Source of the DNA: Marinoscillum sp049115815
GTDB lineage: Bacteria; Bacteroidota; Bacteroidia; Cytophagales; Cyclobacteriaceae
Direction: 5' to 3'
NCBI GenBank assembly: GCA_049115815.1
Contig: JAGDZO010000001.1
Coordinates: 62,001 to 126,000, forward strand
Length of the DNA stretch: 64,000 nt
Of this stretch, positions 19,078 through 27,863 are shown one piece after another. A program made the translations under genes and the position numbers. How positions within the stretch are numbered: the stretch's first letter is position 1; each line of letters opens with the position of its first letter. Under the pieces are notes generated by a model. It searched no databases. It was not told the origin of the DNA and saw only the letters and a list, made by a program, of their open reading frames with translations.

Positions 19078-20637
19078 ATGAAAAACTATAACTCATCTCA
19101 AATACGCCACATCAGATTATTGGTATTGGCCATAGCCATATTGGCCAGATGTACGCCACCTGCAGAAACAGAGGAAGAACCTACACCGCCAAACGTCATT
19201 GTGATTTACATGGATGATTTGGGATATGGTGATTTGAGTTCTTACGGCGCTGAAAATCTTTCTACACCAAATATTGACGCATTGGTCAATGGTGGTATCA
19301 AATTTACCAATGCTTATGCATCATCTGCTACTTGTACTCCTTCGAGGTATGCATTGCTTACGGGAGTTTATCCTTGGAGGAATAAAGAGGCCAAGATTTT
19401 ACCTGGTACGGCACCTTTGGTGATTGATACTGCTCAGCAGACTCTCGCTACCATGTTTAAGCAGAAGGGATATCATACAGGGATCGTCGGAAAGTGGCAC
19501 CTTGGGTTGGGTAATGGTATGGTAGATTGGAATAAGCGAGTATCGCCCGGGCCCAACGAAGTAGGATTTGATCATTCGTACATCATGGCTGCCACGCAAG
19601 ATCGTGTACCTACTGTTTATATAGACAATGGTGATGTTGTAGGGCTAGACCCGAACGATCCTATCCAGATTGATTATCAAAATAATTTTGAAGGTGAGCC
19701 TACCGGACTGGACAATCCAGAACTACTCAGAATAAGATGGCAGCATGGTCACTACAACAGTATAGTCAACGGCATCCCAAGGATCGGTTTTATGAAAGGT
19801 GGAGAGGCTGCCAAATGGGTAGATGAAGACATGGCTGATCACTTCTTAGAGAAAGCTAAGCAATATGTAAAAGAGCATAAAAAAGAGCCATTCTTCCTCT
19901 ACTACGCTATGCAGCAGCCACATGTGCCTCGCACACCTCATCCAAGATTTGCCGGAAAATCCGGAATGGGACCAAGAGGAGATGTGATTCTGGAAGCAGA
20001 TTGGTGTATTGGGGAATTCATGAAAACGCTAGAGACCGAAGGAATATTAGAGAACACCTTGGTCATATTCTCAAGTGATAATGGCCCGGTACTGAACGAC
20101 GGATACTATGATGATGCTGTTGAGAAGTTGGGAGATCATGACCCAATGGGTGGGCTCAGAGGAGGAAAATACAGCCTCTTCGAAGCTGGTACGCGTGTGC
20201 CTTTTGCGACCTATTGGAAGGGAACCATCCAACCTGCTACTTCTGATGCCTTGATTTGCCAGATGGATCTTTTGCCTTCATTGTCTGGCTTGATAGATGC
20301 TGAAGCAGAGGAAGGTGACGGTCAGGATTTGCTAGATCTACTTTTGGGAAAATCAGATCAGGGCAGAGAGTCTTTGATCATTGAGGCCACTACGCGTACA
20401 GCATATAAGAAAGGCGACTGGGTGATGATACCACCTTATGACGGTGTGGCTGTGGTAGAGCATGTCAATATCGAACTGGGCAACTCCAATGAATTTAAAC
20501 TTTATGATCTGAGCACAGATCCTGCTCAGCAAGTCAATGTAGCTGATCAAAACCCTGAATTACTTCAACAGCTGATCAAGGAGTTTGATGAAATCAGAGG
20601 TGATTACTCAGGCTTTGAGAAGATAGAACTTAGATAA
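19078..20637 (+). CDS. Family S1 sulfatase, arylsulfatase-A-like (lipoprotein)
   Basis: This 519-residue sulfatase is the second in the operon. A probable lipobox LARC gives Cys25. PPNVIVIYMDDLGYGDLSSYG (about 37-57) holds the metal-binding Asp pair D46/D47; CTPSRYALLTG gives Cys86 as the formylglycine precursor in a canonical CTPSR; GKWHLG (about 138-143) supplies the catalytic Lys and His; and SSDNGP (about 333-338) provides the second Asp-Asn pair. This is the arylsulfatase-A-like layout, different in sequence from the CSPYR enzyme upstream and from the enzyme at the left edge, so the locus encodes at least three distinct sulfate-ester specificities. The stop codon overlaps the next start (TAATG), indicating translational coupling. 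Confidence 0.94.
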   Translation: MKNYNSSQIRHIRLLVLAIAILARCTPPAETEEEPTPPNVIVIYMDDLGYGDLSSYGAENLSTPNIDALVNGGIKFTNAYASSATCTPSRYALLTGVYPWRNKEAKILPGTAPLVIDTAQQTLATMFKQKGYHTGIVGKWHLGLGNGMVDWNKRVSPGPNEVGFDHSYIMAATQDRVPTVYIDNGDVVGLDPNDPIQIDYQNNFEGEPTGLDNPELLRIRWQHGHYNSIVNGIPRIGFMKGGEAAKWVDEDMADHFLEKAKQYVKEHKKEPFFLYYAMQQPHVPRTPHPRFAGKSGMGPRGDVILEADWCIGEFMKTLETEGILENTLVIFSSDNGPVLNDGYYDDAVEKLGDHDPMGGLRGGKYSLFEAGTRVPFATYWKGTIQPATSDALICQMDLLPSLSGLIDAEAEEGDGQDLLDLLLGKSDQGRESLIIEATTRTAYKKGDWVMIPPYDGVAVVEHVNIELGNSNEFKLYDLSTDPAQQVNVADQNPELLQQLIKEFDEIRGDYSGFEKIELR

Positions 20638-21329
20638 TGATGAATCGACAAAGGGTGATTTGCTTGATTTCGGCATTGATTATTACTGTTTGCGGCAGCT
20701 ATGCGCAGGATACTTCAAGGGCCATTTCGAAAGAGTCTTTCTCCACCGATCAGCTGAAGGAGTGGCAATTGCTCGGAGATGGAGTGGTTTCCAATTGGGG
20801 AAAACAACTATCCCTAAAGGAGTCTGACACGAGCAAGGGAGTCATGCTTGTCAGCCCAGATACTTATCAGGGAGACATCACTGTGAAATACTCGGTCTTG
20901 GCACTTACTCCTGCTACCGTGATAGTGACCATGCTATCTATCTCAGATTTAGGCGATTCAGACGAATTGACCATCCCAGATGATTACAACGGGAGCATCG
21001 GTCTATGGAATAAGGATAAAGAGAGCTATTTCTTTGCATTCAAAAATGCCCCGCATGGAGTTACACCTTTCGTTAGGAAAAATCCGAATTCAACGGGTCC
21101 ATTGGCTGCAGCCAAAGAGAATGTAATGATAGCGGGTGTCACTTACGATGTTGAAATAGGCCGAATGGGTACTAACTTGTGGTTAACTATTGATGGCGAG
21201 AAAATCTTTGAGGCTGTGGATGACAAACCACTAAAAGCCGGTAGAATTGCCATACGACTCAGAGGAACTGCCGGATTTCCAGCAGGATGCCTCATAAGGG
21301 ACTTAGTGGTTACCGGCAACAAGCAGTAG
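20637..21329 (+). CDS. Secreted concanavalin-like beta-sandwich protein
   Basis: This 230-residue protein has a type I signal peptide ending near GSYAQ (24) and no lipobox. The mature part looks like a single beta-sandwich: FSTDQLKEWQLLGDGVVS, a central GSIGLWNKDKESYFFAFKNA segment (about residues 115-134) and a closing KAGRIAIRLRGTAGFPAGCL strand (about residues 200-219), the layout of LamG/DUF1961-type (YesU-like) proteins. Members are found near rhamnogalacturonan and other uronate-polymer genes, but their activity is not settled; binding or lyase roles have both been suggested. Its ATG overlaps the preceding stop as TAATG (a second ATG follows at 20640). I infer a periplasmic accessory role in oligosaccharide binding or cleavage. 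Confidence 0.65.
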   Translation: MMNRQRVICLISALIITVCGSYAQDTSRAISKESFSTDQLKEWQLLGDGVVSNWGKQLSLKESDTSKGVMLVSPDTYQGDITVKYSVLALTPATVIVTMLSISDLGDSDELTIPDDYNGSIGLWNKDKESYFFAFKNAPHGVTPFVRKNPNSTGPLAAAKENVMIAGVTYDVEIGRMGTNLWLTIDGEKIFEAVDDKPLKAGRIAIRLRGTAGFPAGCLIRDLVVTGNKQ

Positions 21330-21357
21330 CCTATTCTATTAGACAAAACACAAACAG

Positions 21358-22551
21358 ATGAAATTCAACCTTGCAAAAACATTATCGCTAGCCTTCATGA
21401 TCATTCTGATCTCAGCATGCGGTGAGACCAATCAGACTATTCAGATTTCGGTGGAGAACCCATCAGCATTTAGTAGAAATGACGTGATTTCGATCAAACG
21501 TACAGATTTAAGTGCGCTTCTTGAAGACAAAGCGGAGGACGGTATTGTGATCAAAGAAAAAGGCAAAGAGATTTATTTAGTTACACAATGGTTGGACGCT
21601 GATCAGGATGGAGTAGCGGAGGAGCTACTGTTTCAAGTTGATCTTGATGCCAATCAGTCAAAAGAACTTGAGGCCATGTACGCAGGAAATGCTTCAGAGC
21701 TTATTCCAAAATCGGAAATGAGTACATTCTCAAGATTCGTCCCTGAACGTACGGATGACTATGCTTGGGAAAATGACAAAGTAGCGTTCAGAACTTTCGG
21801 CCCTGAAGCACAAAGAAGGATAGAAGAAAATGAAAAAGGAGGAACACTCTCTAGTGGTATTGATCTTTGGTTGAAAAGGGTCAGCTATCCTGTGATTGAT
21901 AAGTGGTATGCCGGCAATGTCGAGGATCCTGGCTATTATCATATAGACCATGGTGAGGGTCATGACCCATTCCATGTAGGGACGAGCCGAGGAGCAGGGG
22001 GAGTAGGAGTTTGGGAAGACGATACTTTGATGACTTCACGAAATTTCGTGAGTTACAAGACCATTGCCACAGGCCCATTGCGTACTGTTTTTGACTTGAA
22101 ATATGCTGAATGGAGCGATTATGATATAGAAGAGACTAAGAGAATTACGCTAGACCTAGGATCCAATTTCTCAAAGTTTGAAACTACCCTGGAATCAGAG
22201 TCGGCACCCAACTTCACCATTGGTATCACTACACACGATTCCAAAGCTGAGCCTAATCTAAACGAGTCGGCAGGCTGGTACAGCACCTGGGAGCAAATAG
22301 ATAGTGCCTATGTGGGAGTTGGCGTGGTAGTAGATCCTCAGGTAGTGACCAAATCGTTGGTGTTTGAGTCTGAAACCAGAGATCAGAGTCAAGTATTGAT
22401 CGTCTGTGACCCTAGTCAGCAATCATTGACTTATTACTCAGGGTATGGATGGACCAAAAGTGGGCAGATCAGTTCTCCTGCGGATTGGCAGGCCATGCTT
22501 GATCGTCAGGTAGAAGTGGTTTCAAAACCTTTGAAAATCACCACCGAATAA
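21358..22551 (+). CDS. DUF4861-family lipoprotein
   Basis: This 397-residue lipoprotein has the lipobox ISAC (Cys21). The mature protein begins with IQISVENPSAFSRNDVISI, then LVTQWLDADQDGVAEELLFQ (an Asp-rich loop of the DxDxDGxxE type, possibly calcium-binding) and a central stretch with HIDHGEGHDPFHVGTSRGAGG (about residues 200-220), which is rich in His, Asp and Arg and is the likeliest active site. These are features of DUF4861, a family common in Bacteroidota loci for alginate, pectin and other uronates. I know of no firmly assigned reaction for this subgroup. It lies between the concanavalin-like gene and the GH29 gene, so it probably acts on an oligosaccharide in the periplasm. Confidence 0.75.
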   Translation: MKFNLAKTLSLAFMIILISACGETNQTIQISVENPSAFSRNDVISIKRTDLSALLEDKAEDGIVIKEKGKEIYLVTQWLDADQDGVAEELLFQVDLDANQSKELEAMYAGNASELIPKSEMSTFSRFVPERTDDYAWENDKVAFRTFGPEAQRRIEENEKGGTLSSGIDLWLKRVSYPVIDKWYAGNVEDPGYYHIDHGEGHDPFHVGTSRGAGGVGVWEDDTLMTSRNFVSYKTIATGPLRTVFDLKYAEWSDYDIEETKRITLDLGSNFSKFETTLESESAPNFTIGITTHDSKAEPNLNESAGWYSTWEQIDSAYVGVGVVVDPQVVTKSLVFESETRDQSQVLIVCDPSQQSLTYYSGYGWTKSGQISSPADWQAMLDRQVEVVSKPLKITTE

Positions 22552-22560
22552 TAACTTAAT

Positions 22561-24468
22561 ATGCATATCAGAATATCGCAATCGTCAATCAAGTATTTAA
22601 AAACCGCCGTTGTTCTTGGCTGCTTTCTAATATTGTACGCTTGCAATTCTGATCAAACCAAAGAAGAACCCATTGTAGAGGTGGCAACTCCTTTACCCAT
22701 GTCCAATGTGGACGCATTTATAGACAATCACGAGCCACATAGTATTGCTTTGCCTTACGAAACCAAAGAGGCTTACGAGGCTAGGATGCAATGGTGGAAA
22801 GATGCTAAATATGGTATGTTTATTCACTGGGGGCTCTATTCTATTTTGGCTGGAGAATACAAAGGAGAGATTACGCCACGCATAGCTGAGTGGATTCAGC
22901 GGACGTTAGAGATTCCCCTTTCGGAATACCAAAAGTTGGTTCAGCAATTCAACCCGACCAAGTTTGATGCAGAGCAATGGGTGTCTATTGCCAAATCTGC
23001 AGGCATGAAATATATGATTCTCACCTCCAAACATCACGATGGCTTTGCTTTGTTTGATTCTGAGCATTCGGAATATGATGTGATGAGCACACCATTCAAT
23101 AGAGATATTGTTATGGAGTTGAAAGACGCATGTCGTGCTCAGGGGTTGAAGTTTGGTCTGTATTATTCACACACCATAGATTGGGAGCACCCTCATGCCT
23201 ACCTGGGTGAAGGGAAGTTGGTAGAGCAGATGAATACCCTCGATCATGACCCTAAGCTAATGGATAGGTCGATATATCTCGAGGAAAAGAGCTACCCACA
23301 ATTGCGTGAGATCTTGACCAACTATGGAGATATTGACGTGATATGGTTCGATATGGGCGCTGGTCTGAGCAATGATGAAATAAGGGAGTTTGTAAAGATT
23401 ACCAGGGAGTTTCAACCCAATATAATTATCAGTTCTCGCATAGGAGGAAATGTGAATACAGAGGTCATAGACAGGGAAATGCTCTTTGATTTCTACACGC
23501 CATCAGACAATTACTTTACGGGAGATGATTTGGCCATTCCGTGGGAGATGGCGGGTACCACCAACGGGTCTTGGGGTTACCGAAACGATGACCATGAGTG
23601 GAGAAGCCCAGACCTTATACTGAACTCTTTGGCTGCTACTGCTAGCCGCAATGGCAATTATCTCTTGAACGTGGGGCCTATGGCCGACGGGTTGATTCCG
23701 TCCGAACCTGTAAAGAACCTACTAGAAGCCGGCAAATGGCTGGAAACCAATGGTGCTTCTATTTACAACACCACCGGTTCTCCATTTCCATGGAATTATG
23801 ACTGGGGTTACATCACGGAGAAATCCGGCAAACTCTTTTTGAATGTATTCAATTGGCCCACAAATGGAAGTCTCGTATTGAACGGATTAGTTTCTAAAGT
23901 GACTAAAGTAAGTGTTTTGGGCAGCAGTGCCTCAGTAGGGTTTAAGCAAGAAGGAAGATTTGTGACCATCGATGTTGCTGGTATAGTGCCAGACGATTTG
24001 GCGACCACATTTGTGGTGGAGTATGATGGCGGACAAGCCAAAGTGGATCACTCGATATCACAATCGCTAGACAATACCATACAATTAGATAGAATAGCTG
24101 GCAACTACTATGATGAACTATCCTTGACCACATGGGATTTTTATGTCCACCAACCAGGTACATTTAAAATGGAGGTAAGGTCTAATGAAAAAGCGCGCCA
24201 TTCTAACCCGAAGTGGGTGGGATCAGATCAGCAGGGTAGCATACAGGTAGCCGGCAAGGTCATCCCCTTGGAGCTTTCGCGAGATAGTGAGCGTGTCAAT
24301 CCTTCATTATTCTTCTATAAAGAAATCACCAGCAATGCGGGTACGATAGAATTGACCGAAAAGGGAACCTACTCACTACAGCTGAAAGGGATAAAGGTCA
24401 ATCCGGGAAAATGGAAAGACGGTCTGGGCCTTAGTTCGATTCGTCTGGTGCCCGTCAAGCAGAAATAG
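22561..24468 (+). CDS. GH29 alpha-L-fucosidase (lipoprotein)
   Basis: This 635-residue exo-enzyme releases alpha-linked L-fucose. The lipobox LYAC gives Cys28. The catalytic barrel begins with WWKDAKYGMFIHWGLYS (about 78-94) and contains TSKHHDGFALF (155-165). The nucleophile is Asp264 in IWFDMGAG, and IPWEMAGTTNGSWGY (326-340) holds a Glu that may be the acid/base. LLNVGPMADG (368-377) is the usual end-of-barrel motif. About 250 further residues form beta-rich domains, including a final jelly-roll-like module (about 500-632). This is the last gene of the plus-strand operon; no clear hairpin terminator follows before the convergent gene. It shows that the target polymer carries fucose or a closely related sugar. 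Confidence 0.95.
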   Translation: MHIRISQSSIKYLKTAVVLGCFLILYACNSDQTKEEPIVEVATPLPMSNVDAFIDNHEPHSIALPYETKEAYEARMQWWKDAKYGMFIHWGLYSILAGEYKGEITPRIAEWIQRTLEIPLSEYQKLVQQFNPTKFDAEQWVSIAKSAGMKYMILTSKHHDGFALFDSEHSEYDVMSTPFNRDIVMELKDACRAQGLKFGLYYSHTIDWEHPHAYLGEGKLVEQMNTLDHDPKLMDRSIYLEEKSYPQLREILTNYGDIDVIWFDMGAGLSNDEIREFVKITREFQPNIIISSRIGGNVNTEVIDREMLFDFYTPSDNYFTGDDLAIPWEMAGTTNGSWGYRNDDHEWRSPDLILNSLAATASRNGNYLLNVGPMADGLIPSEPVKNLLEAGKWLETNGASIYNTTGSPFPWNYDWGYITEKSGKLFLNVFNWPTNGSLVLNGLVSKVTKVSVLGSSASVGFKQEGRFVTIDVAGIVPDDLATTFVVEYDGGQAKVDHSISQSLDNTIQLDRIAGNYYDELSLTTWDFYVHQPGTFKMEVRSNEKARHSNPKWVGSDQQGSIQVAGKVIPLELSRDSERVNPSLFFYKEITSNAGTIELTEKGTYSLQLKGIKVNPGKWKDGLGLSSIRLVPVKQK

Positions 24469-24522
24469 GCGTTTTTCAAATTAATCTTTTTTGGATCTTA
24501 TACCAGCACGATTGACACTCCA

Positions 24523-25260
24523 CTAAAACAACCCTGGAATTAGCAGTTTGCTTCGCTTTTTATAGTCTTTCCATTCGTGATGTCTTGACATGGATGCTTC
24601 CTTCATCAGGATGTTGGGCATAAACAAGCCGAGCCATACCCACGCCAGTATAGCCCAAGGGATCCAATGTCCTACTAAGAGCGCATAGGATCCGTAGATC
24701 ATCATTTCTCCTGTATAGTTAGGATGCCGAATGTATCTAAACATTCCTGAGGTGATTAGTCCCGGTTGTAATTTCAATGTGAAATGTTTTTGAGCGTCAG
24801 CCGACATCATGATGCCCACCCCAAGCGTGTGGACCACTATGGCTACCATCAAAGTAATAGCTGACGGGAGTTGAATGGCATCACCCAGAACACCTGAAAT
24901 CAACAAATAAGGCGCCACCCAATAAGGGCCGAGAACGAATAAAAAGGCTACTAACAAACCAGCAAAAGTGGATTTGGCTTCCCAGGCATTGTCCGGAAAA
25001 GCGAAGTGCTTCATGAGCCAAATAAAGCCATAGCTGCCATGCAGTCCCAAATACACCCATGCCGCCATGCTGTAGTGATCATAGAAATACATAAGCCACG
25101 CTACGAAGAAGAACGTTCCGAATTTTTGCAGATTGATGACCATGTAAAGTGGCAATAATTTGGGGCCACCCAAGAGGTCGTGGGACAGGTACCAATTGAG
25201 CTGTGACATCTTTTGGATGATGATGGGGGCTTTTTGCTTTTCAGAATGAGCTGATGACAT
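24523..25260 (-). CDS. Isoprenylcysteine carboxyl methyltransferase-like membrane protein
   Basis: This 245-residue protein has about six predicted membrane helices. Its C-terminal part has the ICMT/phospholipid-methyltransferase signature FRYIRHPNYTGEMMIYGSYAL (about 172-192) and a late Glu-containing helix (NILMKEASMSRHHEWKDYKK). These match the SAM-binding fold shared by isoprenylcysteine methyltransferases, phospholipid methyltransferases and DUF1295 proteins. In bacteria the methyl acceptor is usually unknown; a lipid or quinone-like small molecule is likely. It is convergent with the fucosidase gene and divergent from the EamA transporter gene, with 57 bp between the starts, and it does not appear to belong to the glycan locus. 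Confidence 0.75.
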   Translation of the reverse strand: MSSAHSEKQKAPIIIQKMSQLNWYLSHDLLGGPKLLPLYMVINLQKFGTFFFVAWLMYFYDHYSMAAWVYLGLHGSYGFIWLMKHFAFPDNAWEAKSTFAGLLVAFLFVLGPYWVAPYLLISGVLGDAIQLPSAITLMVAIVVHTLGVGIMMSADAQKHFTLKLQPGLITSGMFRYIRHPNYTGEMMIYGSYALLVGHWIPWAILAWVWLGLFMPNILMKEASMSRHHEWKDYKKRSKLLIPGLF

Positions 25261-25317
25261 TGGTTTTTGAAGTTGGTGTCGTTAATGCGCTTAATATAGT
25301 AGAAATCACAATCAAAT

Positions 25318-26241
25318 ATGGATAGTTCATCAGATGAACATCAACCTATGCAGGTCTTCATTTATCTTGCCGACGTGAATAGAGGACTACAGTTTTTACA
25401 ACTAGGCATGGCCATCATCATTATGTCTAGTTCGGGTACATTGGGGAGATATATAGATTTGCCGGCTTCTATGACCATCTGGATTAGGTGTGTGATAGGT
25501 GCACTCGCTTTGCTTTTAGTGCTTCTCGCAGCGGGTATAGAGTGGCGCTTCAAGTCTAAGGGCAACAAGACATTGATTTGGAGCTCTATTTTTTTAGGAG
25601 TTCACTGGGTCACCTATTTCTATTCTCTACAGCTCTCTACTGTGGCTCTGGGGATGCTGTCGCTCTTCACTTATCCAGTGATCACAGTATTGCTAGAACC
25701 GCTCATTCTCAAGGTTAAGTTTCAAAAAATGAGTGTATTTCTAGGTTGCTTTGCCTTTGTTGGAATTGCCTTTCTGATTCCTGAATTGAGTTTAGAAAAC
25801 GAACATTCGCTGGGGATAGCAGTAGGCGTAGTGTCTGCATTTTTCTATTCTATAAGAAACATACTGCTCAAAAAACAAGTGGCGGACCAATCTGGGATTA
25901 CCATTATGTTTCATCAGTTGGTGATCAATAGCGTCCTATTGATACCATTTCTTTTTCTGATTGAGCTGCCTACTATGGATGTTGTAATAGGCCAATGGAA
26001 ACCGCTGCTCCTGTTGGCGCTGTTTACAACTGCTGCTGGTCACACACTGCTGGTGCTTAGCTTCAGGTATTTTAGCATTAGCACAGCGAGTGTACTTACT
26101 TCTTTGGTTCCCTTGGTGGGAATATTTCTTGGCTTTTTGTTTTTGTCAGAAGTGCCTGGAGGCAAAACATATATTGGTGGAGGGATGATTCTGCTTACCG
26201 TAATAGTAGAGAGTGTGTTGTCTGCTAGGAGAGGGGGTTAG
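25318..26241 (+). CDS. EamA/DMT-family transporter
   Basis: This 307-residue inner-membrane protein has about ten hydrophobic helices arranged as two EamA repeats (about 20-145 and 165-300), the layout of drug/metabolite transporters. Typical features are SSSGTLGRYI in the first helix, LSTVALGMLSLFTYPVITVLLEP near the end of repeat 1 and YFSISTASVLTSLVPLVGIFLGF near the end of repeat 2. Family members export metabolites or amino acids or take up small molecules; the substrate cannot be inferred here. A Met at residue 11 is an alternative start. The gene stands alone between a divergent methyltransferase gene and the convergent pxp operon. Confidence 0.85.
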   Translation: MDSSSDEHQPMQVFIYLADVNRGLQFLQLGMAIIIMSSSGTLGRYIDLPASMTIWIRCVIGALALLLVLLAAGIEWRFKSKGNKTLIWSSIFLGVHWVTYFYSLQLSTVALGMLSLFTYPVITVLLEPLILKVKFQKMSVFLGCFAFVGIAFLIPELSLENEHSLGIAVGVVSAFFYSIRNILLKKQVADQSGITIMFHQLVINSVLLIPFLFLIELPTMDVVIGQWKPLLLLALFTTAAGHTLLVLSFRYFSISTASVLTSLVPLVGIFLGFLFLSEVPGGKTYIGGGMILLTVIVESVLSARRGG

Positions 26242-26287
26242 CTTTTCGCCTCTGGGTATTTGAGGCCCGAAAACTGAAGTCCCAATG

Positions 26288-27148
26288 CTACCACATCCCT
26301 TTCAAAACTAATTTAACTTTCTCCCCGCTTCTCTTTTGCGCCAATCGATTGATGCTCTGTTCGGTCAGTTGAAGTACTCGGGGGTATCCACCTGTTACCT
26401 GAGCATCACGCATAAGGACTATTAGCTTGCCCGAAGGTGTTAGTTGTACCGTGCCAGGAATGACTGGCGAAGTAATAATCTCTTGTTGGTGGCTTAGATC
26501 AATAGGGTCACTTGAGAGCACGTAACCCATTCTGTCATTACTCTGGATGCAGCATTCAGTATTTTGGGGCTTTTTGCTGAAGCCAAAGAGGTCAAATTCT
26601 GGTCCTTTGGTGGCTTCTAGTATATCACTTTCAAAATGCTCATGATTAGGGACTAATCGACTGTTAGATTCTAGGAGCTGTGATGAACTATGATAACCAA
26701 GCGTTTGACCTTTCTTGATTTGATGTTGTTCGGTTATACCCTTGTATTGTGAAAAGCTTTCTAGCACCAATTCGGATTCAAAACCCCCGTAGATTCCCAG
26801 ATAACACCTCACGCCAAATTTTAATGCTCCAAAGCTCAGTACATCCCCCGCGTTGACAGGTACTCTTTTGTTGAGCAGGATTGGTAGTTTGTTGAGTTGA
26901 GGACTCATTTCGGCACCAGTAAGGCAGATAGTTGTAGGAGCATCAAATGCTATCTCAGGCCCTTGAAGAGTGATTTCAATCAAAGGAGTGTTCACCGGAT
27001 TATTCAATATGAGATTGCACAACCCTGCACTATACTTATCCATATGTCCAGATACCGGAACACCGAATTGACGCATCCCTAATCTCCCCTGATCTTGGAT
27101 TGTTGTGAGTAGACCCGCTTTCTTGAAATGAATTTTACCTTTCATCAT
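26288..27148 (-). CDS. pxpC: 5-oxoprolinase subunit C
   Basis: This 286-residue protein of the KipA/allophanate-hydrolase-subunit-2 family is the third subunit of the bacterial ATP-dependent 5-oxoprolinase PxpABC, which opens 5-oxoproline (pyroglutamate) to glutamate. Signatures: GLLTTIQDQGRLGMRQFGVPVSGHMD (about residues 12-37), ICLTGAEMSP (about 72-81) and SNDRMGYVLSS (about 203-213), with a late VIPGTVQLTPSGKLIVLMRD stretch (about 229-248). The length is slightly short but normal for this branch. The first 14 bp overlap the end of pxpB on the same strand, as expected for tightly coupled subunits. Last gene of the nramp-pxpA-pxpB-pxpC transcription unit. Confidence 0.93.
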   Translation of the reverse strand: MMKGKIHFKKAGLLTTIQDQGRLGMRQFGVPVSGHMDKYSAGLCNLILNNPVNTPLIEITLQGPEIAFDAPTTICLTGAEMSPQLNKLPILLNKRVPVNAGDVLSFGALKFGVRCYLGIYGGFESELVLESFSQYKGITEQHQIKKGQTLGYHSSSQLLESNSRLVPNHEHFESDILEATKGPEFDLFGFSKKPQNTECCIQSNDRMGYVLSSDPIDLSHQQEIITSPVIPGTVQLTPSGKLIVLMRDAQVTGGYPRVLQLTEQSINRLAQKRSGEKVKLVLKGMW

Positions 27149-27863
27149 CAGAGCTGATTAGTTGGTATTTTCCTCGCTCAACATCGCCTTTGATACCATG
27201 ATATTCATCAAGCCCAATTGGTACAAACTGTATCCGATCACCAATATCGAAAGGTACTGGGGGAGATTTGGAAGGGTCAAAAAGGCTGACAGGTGTATTC
27301 CCAATTACGTGCCAGCCCCCAGGAGAATGTGAAGGATAGATGCCCGTTTGTTTTCCACCAATCGCTACAGATCCGGGTACTATCTGTCTTGATGGCGTTG
27401 ATTTTCTCGGGAGATGTAGCTCTTCCGTCAGACCTCCGAGATACATAAAACCCGGCAAGAATCCGAAAAAGTGAATTCGATAACTGTTTTGTGTGTGCAG
27501 CTTGATGACCCTTTCTCTAGAAAGACTTTTTGATTGGCAATAAGCTGATAAATCAACGGAGAATGCTTCATCATAGCAGACAGGAACCTGCCATGTTTTG
27601 GATGCTTTATTATGCTCTTGGTCGATGGTTAGGTTTTCTAATTTCACTTTTAGCTCGGCGAAATCAAATCGTTCCGAATCATAAACTACTCCAAGGCTCG
27701 AATAGGCCGGAATACACTCTACTATTGCTTCACCTAGCTCTGTTTCGATGGTATGTTTCCAGTTCATGATGTGCTGCAAAAGCGCATCATTGATCAATTG
27801 ACTATCCCAATCGATTAGAACAGTGCTTTCTCCAAGTGATGTAATAGTAGGTAACGCCATCAT
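27135..27863 (-). CDS. pxpB: 5-oxoprolinase subunit B
   Basis: This 242-residue protein of the KipI/allophanate-hydrolase-subunit-1 family is the PxpB subunit of 5-oxoprolinase. Signatures include VECIPAYSSLGVVYD (about 49-63), VPVCYDEAFSVDL (about 94-106), IHFFGFLPGFMYLGGL (about 133-148) and SVAIGGKQTGIYPSHSPGGWHVIGNT (about 169-194), the family's glycine-rich core. It starts in a 4-base overlap with the pxpA stop, and a second Met directly follows the first. It should assemble with PxpC and use the PxpA product path to convert 5-oxoproline, ATP and water to glutamate. Confidence 0.93.
   Translation of the reverse strand: MMALPTITSLGESTVLIDWDSQLINDALLQHIMNWKHTIETELGEAIVECIPAYSSLGVVYDSERFDFAELKVKLENLTIDQEHNKASKTWQVPVCYDEAFSVDLSAYCQSKSLSRERVIKLHTQNSYRIHFFGFLPGFMYLGGLTEELHLPRKSTPSRQIVPGSVAIGGKQTGIYPSHSPGGWHVIGNTPVSLFDPSKSPPVPFDIGDRIQFVPIGLDEYHGIKGDVERGKYQLISSDDER

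Noticed and set aside
26242..26287. GCCTC/GAGGC hairpin between the EamA and pxpC genes
   Set aside because: Only five base pairs and no T-run on either strand, too weak to call as a terminator.
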